Shown piece after piece: positions 15,975 through 21,664 of a DNA stretch of 22,537 nt. The stretch covers positions 1 through 22,537 of the forward strand of contig VSMY01000031.1 in assembly GCA_009773995.1 (NCBI GenBank). The letters run 5' to 3'. The position numbers and the translations under genes are program-made. Each line of letters starts with the position of its first letter. Position 1 is the first letter of the stretch. The notes below the pieces were generated by a model. It saw only the letters and a program-made list of their open reading frames with translations. It did no database searches and had not been told where the DNA came from. The stretch is from Oscillibacter sp. Its GTDB lineage: Bacteria; Bacillota; Clostridia; Oscillospirales; Oscillospiraceae.

Positions 15975-16005
15975 TTTTTACACCTTCCACCTGGGGGAAG
16001 GTCAA
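15975..16005 (-). promoter_or_regulatory. MerR-type promoter before the tolC-like gene
   Basis: On the minus strand, TTGACC (plus 16000-16005), a 19-nt spacer, then TAAAAA (plus 15975-15980). The spacer holds a 19-bp dyad (plus 15983-16001; arms CCTTCC and GGAAGG, one mismatched pair in nine). Overlong 19-bp spacers with a central dyad are the hallmark of promoters activated by MerR-family regulators. No merR gene is in the window. Confidence 0.6.
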
Positions 16006-16013
16006 GGAAAATT

Positions 16014-16619
16014 TTACGCGAGGCTGCCGTGCTTGACGATTTCCAGCTTCGCCGCCAGCTCCCGGCGGTGAAGCGCCCGGTCCTCCGGGCAGAGCATGGC
16101 GTCCATGAAGGCGCTGCCCAGGGCGGCCATCAGCAGGCAGAAGACGACGCGGCCGTATTCCTGGGTGGGCTCTCGGAGGCCCGAGAGGTCGATGACGTCC
16201 CAGAGCCCGTCCAGCAGCCGCTGCCCCGGCCGGGTGGGGAGGAGCTTCTGGATGTCCACCCCCTGGTTGTTCTTCACGAACAGCATGCACCGTTCCATTA
16301 CCGGGTCCGGGTTCGCCTCCTGACAGGACATGCGGTCGAAGCAGTCCAGCTGGGCCTGGAAGATGTCCCCGCCGTTGTCCTTCAGCACCCGGCGGTACTC
16401 CTCCTTCACGTGGTTGCGCACCTCCTCCAGGAGGTAGGCGAAAAGGTCGTCCTTCCCGGCGAAGTACTGGTAGAAGCTCCCCCGGGGGATACCCGCCCGG
16501 CGGACGATCTGGTTGATGGACACGTCGACGAAGCGGACGGAGGTAAATTCCTCCCAAGCGGCGTCGAGGAATCGGCGCCGCTTCTCCTCCGGCAGCCGGA
16601 GGAAGGTCTCTGTACACAT
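16014..16619 (-). CDS. TetR-family repressor of the efflux operon
   Basis: A 201-aa TetR/AcrR-type regulator. The N-terminal DNA-binding domain spans about residues 10-56 (RRRFLDAAWEEFTSVRFVDVS, then INQIVRRAGIPRGSFYQYFAGKDDLFAYLL), with the helix-turn-helix at INQIVRRAGIPRGSFYQYF. The remaining helices form the ligand-binding and dimerisation domain, with several Cys and Met. The start is set at 16619 (MCTETFLRL) with GAGGG upstream. The frame stays open further upstream, but that stretch is the operator and promoter region. It is the first gene of the tetR-tolC-mfp-RND unit, so it probably represses itself and the pump and is released by a pump substrate. Confidence 0.92.
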   Translation of the reverse strand: MCTETFLRLPEEKRRRFLDAAWEEFTSVRFVDVSINQIVRRAGIPRGSFYQYFAGKDDLFAYLLEEVRNHVKEEYRRVLKDNGGDIFQAQLDCFDRMSCQEANPDPVMERCMLFVKNNQGVDIQKLLPTRPGQRLLDGLWDVIDLSGLREPTQEYGRVVFCLLMAALGSAFMDAMLCPEDRALHRRELAAKLEIVKHGSLA

Positions 16620-16640
16620 ATGTATCGATCCCTCACAGCA

Positions 16641-16661
16641 AAAATGACACCCTGTCATTTT
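16641..16661 (-). promoter_or_regulatory. TetR-type operator 1 (proximal)
   Basis: Perfect inverted repeat: AAAATGACA, CCC spacer, TGTCATTTT (9-bp arms). It shares the core TGACA-N3-TGTCA with operator 2. It lies in the tetR leader. Confidence 0.7.
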
Positions 16662-16662
16662 A

Positions 16663-16675
16663 TGACAAGCTGTCA
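16663..16675 (-). promoter_or_regulatory. TetR-type operator 2 (next to -10)
   Basis: Inverted repeat TGACA-AGC-TGTCA with 5-bp arms, 3 bp downstream of the -10. Its centre is 18 bp from that of operator 1, a spacing that suits two repressor dimers. Confidence 0.65.
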
Positions 16676-16678
16676 CTT

Positions 16679-16707
16679 ATTATAGTCAGGGCTAACGGAG
16701 CTGTCAA
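16679..16707 (-). promoter_or_regulatory. Perfect sigma-A promoter of the tetR efflux operon
   Basis: On the minus strand, TTGACA (plus 16702-16707), exactly 17 nt, then TATAAT (plus 16679-16684): full consensus. Such a strong promoter directly before two operators implies tight repression when uninduced. Confidence 0.9.
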
Positions 16708-16741
16708 CACTTTTGTATTGCCGGGGGCGTTAAGTTTTTGT

Positions 16742-16775
16742 GAATAAACGGGGCCGCCCCTAAAGGGACGGCCCC
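16742..16775 (-). terminator. Terminator of the XRE/membrane protein operon
   Basis: On the minus strand, an 11-bp stem with one G-T pair (arms plus 16765-16775 and 16750-16760) around a TTTA loop, followed by GTTTATTC. It lies 6 nt after the membrane protein's stop. Confidence 0.8.
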
Positions 16776-16781
16776 TTGCCC

Positions 16782-17231
16782 TCAATATCGCTTTTCCAGC
16801 CGCTTGTAAATCACCCATCCGGCCACCAGCTGGAACACCGCGTAGCCTCCCAGGAACAGGACCATCAGCGCTGCCGAGTCCTCTCCCACGATGCCGAAGG
16901 CGTCCAGCACAGAAAAAACCAGCATGGCCAAGGCCGCCACCAGCAGACCCAGAATGTACGCGTACCGCCCGGACCGGTCCCGGAGCATAGATTTCCGCTC
17001 ATCTTGCAGGTCGATCTGCTCCTGCTCCAGGCGCTCCCGATAGAGGGGCGCGTTTTTGGGGCTGCTCCACTTGACGTATTTGATAACCTGGACAATGCCC
17101 GGCGCCGCAAACGCGCCGAACATGCCGAAAAGCAAACCCTCCAAAGGCGTATCCCACAGCAGCGCCGCCAGCAGGAACAGGGTTCCCAAGGCGATCATAA
17201 CCAGGCCGGTCCAAAGACTGCTCTTTTTCAT
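16782..17231 (-). CDS. Four-helix membrane protein paired with an XRE regulator
   Basis: A 149-aa integral membrane protein. Hydrophobic helices lie at about residues 8-25, 32-50, 91-113 and 120-142. A charged loop lies between helices 2 and 3 (YRERLEQEQIDLQDERKSML). The start ATG overlaps the stop of the upstream regulator (ATGA), which shows translational coupling. Small XRE-regulator plus membrane-protein pairs are common in Firmicutes, often of unknown function. No enzyme motif is visible. Possible roles such as sensing or sequestering the regulator are inference. Confidence 0.75.
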   Translation of the reverse strand: MKKSSLWTGLVMIALGTLFLLAALLWDTPLEGLLFGMFGAFAAPGIVQVIKYVKWSSPKNAPLYRERLEQEQIDLQDERKSMLRDRSGRYAYILGLLVAALAMLVFSVLDAFGIVGEDSAALMVLFLGGYAVFQLVAGWVIYKRLEKRY

Positions 17232-17434
17232 TGCGCATCGCTCCTTTCCCAAATGAAAATCTCCTCAATGGGGAGCCCGAAAAAATCCGAAATCGTAAAG
17301 GCCAGTTCCAGGGACGGGCTGTAGCGCCCGTTTTCGATGGAGCTGACGGTCTGCCGGGAGACCCGGATGGCCTTGGCGAATTCCTCCTGCCTGAGCCCCC
17401 GGCCCTTCCGCAGCTCTTCCACACGGTTCTTCAT
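17228..17434 (-). CDS. Small XRE-family transcriptional regulator
   Basis: A 68-aa protein that is almost only a Cro/C1-type helix-turn-helix: MKNRVEELRKGRGLRQEEFA, then AKAIRVSRQTVSSIENGRYS, with the recognition helix around residues 27-36. This is the short single-domain class, which binds DNA as dimers. ATG 17434 follows AAGGAGG. The gene overlaps the membrane protein gene by 4 bp. Three related 18-bp dyads lie just upstream, two of them around its own promoter, so autorepression is likely. The regulator may also act on the divergent metal-binding lipoprotein. Confidence 0.9.
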   Translation of the reverse strand: MKNRVEELRKGRGLRQEEFAKAIRVSRQTVSSIENGRYSPSLELAFTISDFFGLPIEEIFIWERSDAQ

Positions 17435-17450
17435 AGCCGCCTCCTTTCGA

Positions 17451-17554
17451 TGTCAAGGACACTTTACGCCTGGGAGCGGCCGTCTCCTGCGATGTAAAGG
17501 TTCCTTTACCTACAATCTACCACGCCGGGAGCTGTTTGTCAAGGACCCTTTACA
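17451..17554. promoter_or_regulatory. Three operator-like boxes, probable XRE regulator sites
   Basis: Three related 18-bp dyads: TGTCAAGGACACTTTACG (17451-17468), TGTAAAGGTTCCTTTACC (17493-17510) and TGTCAAGGACCCTTTACA (17537-17554). The common pattern is TGTmAAGG-N2/3-CTTTACA. Centres are 42 and 44 bp apart, about four helical turns. Box 3 contains the -35 of the XRE promoter, box 2 lies just after its -10, and box 1 lies before its ribosome binding site. Confidence 0.65.
17514..17542 (-). promoter_or_regulatory. Promoter of the XRE operon
   Basis: On the minus strand, TTGACA (plus 17537-17542), 17 nt, then TAGATT (plus 17514-17519) with an extended -10 TGG. The -35 overlaps operator box 3. 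Confidence 0.7.
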
Positions 17555-17570
17555 TAAAATTTTTACCGCC

Positions 17571-17599
17571 TTGCATTTTTCCCGGCGCTGTAGTATAGT
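17571..17599 (+). promoter_or_regulatory. Candidate promoter of the metal-binding lipoprotein gene
   Basis: TTGCAT (17571-17576), 17 nt, then TATAGT (17594-17599). The -10 is good and the -35 is weak. It lies downstream of operator box 3, so control by the boxes is possible but not assured. Confidence 0.45.
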
Positions 17600-17632
17600 A
17601 GTAGGACTGCTGAACGGAAAAGGGGACCGCCC

Positions 17633-18589
17633 ATGAAACGGATATTTCCCGCCCTCTGCGCCCTGCTGCTGCTGACCGCCTGCGGCCCGGCGCTGCCGCC
17701 GGAGGACTCGGACCGGCTGCAAATCGTCGCCGCCGTCTTCCCGGCCTACGACTTCGCCCGGGCCGCCGCCGGGGAGCTGGCGGACGTGACGTTGCTCCTG
17801 CCCCCCGGAGCGGAGAGCCACTCCTACGAGCCTACCCCGGCGGACATCCTCCAGGTCCAGCGCTGCGACCTCTTTCTTTACTTGGGCGGCGAGTCCGACG
17901 CCTGGGTGGACGCCATCCTCTCCGCCGTGGAGCCCCAGGGGGAGGCCCTGCGGATGATCGACTGCGTGGACCTTTTAGAAGAGGAAACCGTGGAGGGAAT
18001 GCAGGGGGGCCACGACCACGAGCATGAGCACGAGGAGGACCACGGCCACCTGGGAGAGGTGGTGGGCATGGACGAGCACGTCTGGACCGCCCCCCTGAAC
18101 GCCGCCGCCGTCACCCGGACGATTGGGGAACGGCTGGCCGCCCTGGACCGGTCGAACGGGGAGACCTACGCCGCCAACGCGGAGAGCTACGCCTCCCAGC
18201 TGGAGGCTCTGGACCGGGACTTCGCCGCCTTCTTCGACAGCCGGGCGGACCGGACCATCGTCTTCGGGGACCGCTTTCCCCTGCTGTACTTTGCCGAGGC
18301 CTACGGCCTGGACTACTACGCCGCCTTCCCCGGCTGCGGGGCCCAGACGGAGCCCTCGGCGGCCACGGTGGCGTTCCTGACGGAGAAGGTCCGGGAGGAA
18401 CAGCTGCCCGCCGTATGGTATATCGAGTTCTCCAACCACCTGGTGGCGGACAGCATCGCCGAGGCCGCCGGGGTGGAGACGGCCCAGTTCCACACCTGCC
18501 ACAATGTGAGCCGGGCGGATCTGGAAGCGGGGGCCACCTATCTCTCCCTGATGCGGGCCAACCTGGAGACTCTGCGGAAATATATGTGA
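17633..18589 (+). CDS. Zinc/manganese-type ABC transporter substrate-binding lipoprotein (ZnuA-like)
   Basis: A 318-aa extracellular metal-binding protein of the cluster A-I family (ZnuA/TroA). The signal peptide ends in lipobox LLTAC (Cys17). Ligand candidates are His63 (ESHSYEPTPAD) and His149 (MDEHVW). A His/Glu-rich loop at residues 127-139 (HDHEHEHEEDHGH) is characteristic of zinc binders. Where many homologues have a third His, this protein reads FGDRFPLLYFAEAYGL (Asp213), a variant I associate with clostridial members. The C-terminal HTCHNVS adds His and Cys. The start is at 17633 with an AAAGGGGA site. No permease or ATPase gene is adjacent, so its transporter must lie elsewhere. Confidence 0.88.
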   Translation: MKRIFPALCALLLLTACGPALPPEDSDRLQIVAAVFPAYDFARAAAGELADVTLLLPPGAESHSYEPTPADILQVQRCDLFLYLGGESDAWVDAILSAVEPQGEALRMIDCVDLLEEETVEGMQGGHDHEHEHEEDHGHLGEVVGMDEHVWTAPLNAAAVTRTIGERLAALDRSNGETYAANAESYASQLEALDRDFAAFFDSRADRTIVFGDRFPLLYFAEAYGLDYYAAFPGCGAQTEPSAATVAFLTEKVREEQLPAVWYIEFSNHLVADSIAEAAGVETAQFHTCHNVSRADLEAGATYLSLMRANLETLRKYM

Positions 18590-18622
18590 CTTTCAGAAAG
18601 TATCTATAAAAGGAGGGGCGGC

Positions 18623-18913
18623 ATGGGCGGCGCGTTTGACTTTCTGACCATGGAGTTTTTCACCCGGGCGGAGGTGTTCCCGGGGAGCCTGGGGACCTTC
18701 CGCTACCGCTTCCGGCGCACGGGCTGGATGGGAGACGGGGAGATTCAGGCCTGGGTGTATGAAAACGTGTGCTTTGAGCTGGCCGGGGACGCGGAGACGG
18801 AGACCTTTCCCTGGACGGAGGAGGGCGTGGCCGCCCTGAAAGATTGGCTGGGGCGGAAGCTCACGGAGCGGGGGACGGAGCCCTACCGGATTCCCTATCC
18901 TCCGGAACAATAA
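18623..18913 (+). CDS. Small protein of unknown function
   Basis: A 96-aa soluble protein starting at ATG 18623 behind AAAGGAGG. It is aromatic-rich and acidic (MEFFTRAEVFPGSLGTFRYR, ENVCFELAG, TFPWTEEGVAALKDWLGRKL), perhaps an alpha/beta fold with a C-terminal helix. There is no signal peptide. It is 14 bp before the DUF2461 gene and probably co-transcribed with it. I do not recognise the family. Confidence 0.7.
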   Translation: MGGAFDFLTMEFFTRAEVFPGSLGTFRYRFRRTGWMGDGEIQAWVYENVCFELAGDAETETFPWTEEGVAALKDWLGRKLTERGTEPYRIPYPPEQ

Positions 18914-18927
18914 AAAGGAGGCAGACC

Positions 18928-19611
18928 ATGTTTACCGGCTTCACCGACGAGACGGTGGACTTCATGTGGGGCATCCGCTTCAACAACGAGCGGACCTGGT
19001 TTGAGGCCCACAAGGAGATTTACCTGAATCACTTCTACCGCCCCATGCAGGCCCTGGGCGCGGAGATTTACGACTATATCCGGGACAAGCGCCCGGACTA
19101 CGACCTCATCAACAAAGTCACCCGCATCTATCGGGACGCCCGCCGCCTCCACGGCCGGGGGCCCTATAAGGAAAGCCTGTGGTTCTCCGTGGAGGAGCCC
19201 TCGGAACAGTGGACGGCCAAGCCCACCTTTTGGTTTGAGCTGATGCCGGAGAGCTGGACCTACGGTATGGGGTATTACCTCCCCAAGGCCCTGACCATGG
19301 CGAAGCTCCGGGCCCGGCTGGACCGGGACCCCAAGACCATGGAGGCCCTGACCCGGGCGCTGAATCGGCAGGAGGAGTTCGTCCTGATGACGGAGGCTTA
19401 CAAGCGCCCCAAGGGTCCGGCTCCCTCGCCGCTGCTGGAGCCCTGGTATCAGGCGAAGTCCTTCACCATCTGCCACGAGGAGAAGCTGACGGAGGACCTG
19501 TTTTCCCGCCGCCTGGTGGACCGGCTGAAAGAGGGCTATGCGTTCCTGCTGCCCTATTACGACTATTTCGTCACGCTGGACGCCGACCCGGACCCGCGGG
19601 AAGCGGGCTGA
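18928..19611 (+). CDS. DUF2461 family protein
   Basis: A 227-aa protein of the DUF2461 (TIGR02453) family, recognisable by the N-terminal WFEAHKEIYLNHFYRPMQAL-type segment, RIYRDARRLHGRGPYKESLW and the GMGYYLPKALTMAKLRARL stretch. The length is usual for the family. No biochemical role is established. The start at 18928 follows AAAAGGAGG; an in-frame upstream ATG at 18844 lies inside the preceding gene and is rejected. A strong terminator follows. Confidence 0.88.
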   Translation: MFTGFTDETVDFMWGIRFNNERTWFEAHKEIYLNHFYRPMQALGAEIYDYIRDKRPDYDLINKVTRIYRDARRLHGRGPYKESLWFSVEEPSEQWTAKPTFWFELMPESWTYGMGYYLPKALTMAKLRARLDRDPKTMEALTRALNRQEEFVLMTEAYKRPKGPAPSPLLEPWYQAKSFTICHEEKLTEDLFSRRLVDRLKEGYAFLLPYYDYFVTLDADPDPREAG

Positions 19612-19661
19612 ACGGGCCCGGCGTCCCATGGTTCGCCGCCGCGGCTGCCTTGAAACATGGA

Positions 19662-19705
19662 AATAAGGAACAGGGCCGGCCTTTCGGCCGGCCCTGTTCC
19701 TTATT
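19662..19705. terminator. Very strong hairpin terminator
   Basis: Perfect 20-bp stem (arms 19662-19681 and 19686-19705, core GGGCCGGCC) with a TTTC loop. The plus-strand arm ends in TTATT followed by GTTTG, and the minus strand ends in TTATTTCC. It closes the DUF2461 operon and may also stop transcription coming from tadA. Confidence 0.8.
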
Positions 19706-19936
19706 GTTTGGAAGATTGGATGAAAAGAAGTTTTGTCTCTTGCAAGTATTAAGATACAGGAGAGTTGTTAAGGAAACCAGCGTCAATTGTTACAAAAGTC
19801 TTAAATCTTATGTCAACCAAATTTGCCGAACGCCGTTCAGCAAATTTGGACAAGTTTTCCAGCGAGCTGGAAAACTTAGGATTGAAATGGTGCAGGAAAC
19901 CCCTCCTGGGTTTCCCGCACACACCCTTCCTTCCCG
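19706..19936. repeat. AT-richer intergenic stretch with three tandem hairpins
   Basis: With the terminator region this makes a 325-bp gene-free stretch (19612-19936). Three adjacent inverted repeats fill 19817-19919. Hairpin 1 is 15 bp with one mismatch (19817-19831 with 19835-19849). Hairpin 2 is a perfect 12-bp repeat (AAGTTTTCCAGC, 19852-19863, with 19866-19877). Hairpin 3 is GGAAACCC with GGGTTTCC (19895-19902 and 19908-19915), plus outer TGC/GCA. Base composition is lower in GC than the flanks. It could be a dispersed repeat, MITE-like element or structured RNA; no coding frame here has a ribosome binding site. Confidence 0.65.
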
Positions 19937-20389
19937 TTAATGGACTTTGTTCCGCAGTCCGGCAAAGAACTCGGCCAGGACCTGCCGGCATTCCTCCTCC
20001 AGCACGCCGCCCACCAGAGCGGGGGAGTGGGGGAAGTCCTCCATAAAGAGATTGGTCACGCCGCCGCAGGCTCCGAAGGCCGGGTCCCGCGCTCCGAACC
20101 AGACCCGTCGGATCCGGGCGTTGAGGATAGCCCCGGCGCACATGGGGCAGGGCTCCAGGGTGACATAGAGCTCGCAGTCCTCCAGCCGCCAGGAGCCCAG
20201 GGCCTCGTTGGCCTGGGCGATGGCCTCCATCTCGGCGTGGGAGGCGGCGGCCCGCTTCTCCTCCCGGCGGTTCCGCCCCCGGCCCACCACCACGCCCTCC
20301 CGGACGACGACGCAGCCCACGGGGACCTCCCCGGCGGCGGCGGCCTCTTGGGCCAGGGTCAGGGCTTGTCTCATAAAAATTTCCTGCAT
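19937..20389 (-). CDS. tadA: tRNA-specific adenosine deaminase
   Basis: A 150-aa zinc enzyme that deaminates A34 to inosine in tRNA-Arg(ACG), needed to read CGN codons. The catalytic motif HAEMEAI gives His51 and Glu53, and PCPMCAGA gives the zinc ligands Cys81 and Cys84. The length is normal. The start at 20389 (MQEIFMRQAL) has GGAGGG about 6 nt upstream; a longer in-frame start at 20437 lies beyond that site and overlaps the divergent promoter region. It is divergent from the DUF2508 gene. Confidence 0.95.
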   Translation of the reverse strand: MQEIFMRQALTLAQEAAAAGEVPVGCVVVREGVVVGRGRNRREEKRAAASHAEMEAIAQANEALGSWRLEDCELYVTLEPCPMCAGAILNARIRRVWFGARDPAFGACGGVTNLFMEDFPHSPALVGGVLEEECRQVLAEFFAGLRNKVH

Positions 20390-20393
20390 GGGG

Positions 20394-20460
20394 GTCCCTC
20401 CTGTATGAAAGCTGGCATATTTGTCCAGACTCGCCATATAAAGTATTATACAGGAGGGAC
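20394..20460. repeat. Inverted repeat carrying the ribosome binding sites of two divergent genes
   Basis: A perfect 13-bp inverted repeat: GTCCCTCCTGTAT (20394-20406) and ATACAGGAGGGAC (20448-20460), 41 bp apart. Each arm holds the GGAGGGA ribosome binding site of one gene: tadA on the minus strand and DUF2508 on the plus strand. Confidence 0.8.
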
Positions 20461-20466
20461 AACGCT

Positions 20467-20730
20467 ATGAAAACCACTTTCTTGAAAAAAACCCGGCAGG
20501 ACCCGGAGCTGCTGGCCCTGAAGGAGGAGCTCCAGAGCGCCAGGGGAGATCTGTCCCTGGCCTACCGGCGGTTCGACCAGGCGGTGGACCCGGAGCTGGT
20601 GGAGTCCTGCATCTATCAGATCAAGGCGGAGAAGGCCCGGTGCAACTATCTCATCCGGGCCATTAAGGAGCGGAGCCCGGAGAGCTTCGCGGTTCTGCCC
20701 AAGCTGGAGGGCGAAGCGGTATGGACTTGA
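20467..20730 (+). CDS. DUF2508 family protein (YaaL-like)
   Basis: An 87-aa soluble helical protein (LKEELQSARGDLSLAYRRFD, CIYQIKAEKARCNYLIRAIK). DUF2508 proteins (B. subtilis YaaL) are usually encoded just before bofA, as here, where the two overlap by 10 bp. ATG 20467 follows AGGAGGGA. Function unknown. Confidence 0.85.
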   Translation: MKTTFLKKTRQDPELLALKEELQSARGDLSLAYRRFDQAVDPELVESCIYQIKAEKARCNYLIRAIKERSPESFAVLPKLEGEAVWT

Positions 20731-20984
20731 ACCAGAAGATCATCGCCGCCCTGCTGGCGGGGTTCTTCCTCATCGCCCTGCTGCGGGTGTTCAGCGCCCC
20801 GCTGAAGCTGGCGGTGAAGGTGCTGGCAAACACCCTGCTGGGCTTCCTGGCTCTCTGGGCGGTAAACGCCACCGCCGGAGTGACGGGCATCGCCCTGGGG
20901 GTCAACGTCTGGAACGCCCTGGTCATTGGAGTACTGGGGCTTCCGGGCTTTGTCCTGCTGCTGCTGGTGCAGTGGGTGCTGTAG
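20721..20984 (+). CDS. bofA: Pro-sigma-K processing inhibitor BofA family protein
   Basis: An 87-aa, very hydrophobic protein with about three membrane segments (about residues 7-24, 33-50 and 64-87), ending in the family-typical GVLGLPGFVLLLLVQWVL. In B. subtilis BofA holds the SpoIVFB protease inactive in the outer forespore membrane until late sporulation, delaying sigma-K activation. It overlaps the DUF2508 gene by 10 bp, so the two are coupled. Its presence supports a spore-forming host. A terminator follows. Confidence 0.88.
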   Translation: MDLNQKIIAALLAGFFLIALLRVFSAPLKLAVKVLANTLLGFLALWAVNATAGVTGIALGVNVWNALVIGVLGLPGFVLLLLVQWVL

Positions 20985-20997
20985 GGGTACATAGGGG

Positions 20998-21025
20998 CCG
21001 GTCCCGGAGGGGGCCGGTTCTTTTT
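20998..21025 (+). terminator. Terminator after bofA
   Basis: 8-bp stem with one G-T pair (CCGGTCCC with GGGGCCGG) and a GGAG loop, followed by TTCTTTTTC. Confidence 0.8.
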
Positions 21026-21120
21026 CTGCGGATAATTTAAATTTGAATTTGAGTATTTGAGAGATTATTAAAGAAAATAAGAGATAATGAAAGGATACAC
21101 GGCGTAAGTTAAAAATCCTG

Positions 21121-21149
21121 TTGACATTGCCGGGAAGCCATGGTATAAA
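21121..21149 (+). promoter_or_regulatory. rplM-rpsI promoter
   Basis: TTGACA (21121-21126), 17 nt, TATAAA (21144-21149) with an extended -10 TGG. The 90 bp upstream (21030-21120) are markedly AT-rich, which could act as an UP element for strong ribosomal-protein expression. Confidence 0.88.
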
Positions 21150-21150
21150 T

Positions 21151-21218
21151 AACCTTGCTCCGCAAGGAGCGCTTAATTTGTGAGACCAAATGGAAAATAT
21201 ACTGATGGAGGAACGACC
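21151..21218 (+). promoter_or_regulatory. L13-type ribosomal protein leader RNA
   Basis: The leader contains CCTTGC-TCC-GCAAGG (21153-21167), an overlapping alternative stem GCTCC-GCAA-GGAGC (21157-21170), and ATTTG/CAAAT (21176-21180 and 21187-21191) before the GGAGG site. Structured leaders of this kind precede rplM in many Firmicutes and are thought to mediate autogenous control by L13. Assignment is by position and appearance. Confidence 0.6.
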
Positions 21219-21650
21219 ATGTCCACTTTTATGGCAAACAAGGCCAACATTGAGCGCAAGTGGTACATCCTGGACGCCGCCGGAAAGCCCCTGGGCAAGA
21301 CTGCCGTCCGGGCCGCCGACCTGCTGCGCGGGAAAAACAAGACCACCTTCACCCCCCACGCCGACTGCGGAGACAATGTCATCATCATCAACGCGGGAAA
21401 AGCGGTTCTCACCGGGAAAAAGGGCGAGCAGAAGATCTACCGCACCCACTCCGGCTGGGTGGGCGGCCTGAAGGAGACCCCCTACCGCATCCTGATGCAG
21501 GAGAAGCCCGAGGTGGCCATGCGGGTGGCCGTCCGGGGCATGATGCCCAAGAACACCGTGGCCAAGGATTCCCTGAAGCGCCTGCACATCTACGCCGGCG
21601 CCGAGCACAAGCAGCAGGCCCAGAAGCCCATCGCCCTGGACGCTGAATAA
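21219..21650 (+). CDS. rplM: 50S ribosomal protein L13
   Basis: A 143-aa protein of normal L13 length with family segments WYILDAAGKPLGKTAVRAAD, LLRGKNKTTFTPHADCGDNV, TGKKGEQKIYRTHSGWVGGL and AVRGMMPKNT. It binds 23S rRNA early in large-subunit assembly. ATG 21219 follows GGAGG. rpsI follows after 14 bp, the usual rplM-rpsI order. Confidence 0.98.
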   Translation: MSTFMANKANIERKWYILDAAGKPLGKTAVRAADLLRGKNKTTFTPHADCGDNVIIINAGKAVLTGKKGEQKIYRTHSGWVGGLKETPYRILMQEKPEVAMRVAVRGMMPKNTVAKDSLKRLHIYAGAEHKQQAQKPIALDAE

Positions 21651-21664
21651 GGAGGAGGAAGCGT

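Noticed and set aside
16620..16676. In-frame 19-codon upstream extension of the TetR gene
   Set aside because: This stretch is the two operator dyads and sits right after a consensus -10; the family-like protein begins at 16619 with its own ribosome binding site.
13185..16685. A 1166-codon open frame on the plus strand
   Set aside because: It is antisense to the adaptor, tolC-like and tetR genes, has no ribosome binding site, and its composition (Gly, Val, His, Gln-rich) is that of a shadow frame in GC-rich DNA.
19650..19940. A 96-codon frame over the terminator and hairpin cluster
   Set aside because: It starts within the terminator region without a ribosome binding site, and the reverse strand is equally open, so the frames probably reflect the repeat structure rather than a gene.
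20421..20449. TTGTCC-N17-TATTAT as promoter for the DUF2508-bofA genes
   Set aside because: The predicted transcription start would fall inside the ribosome binding site, leaving almost no leader.
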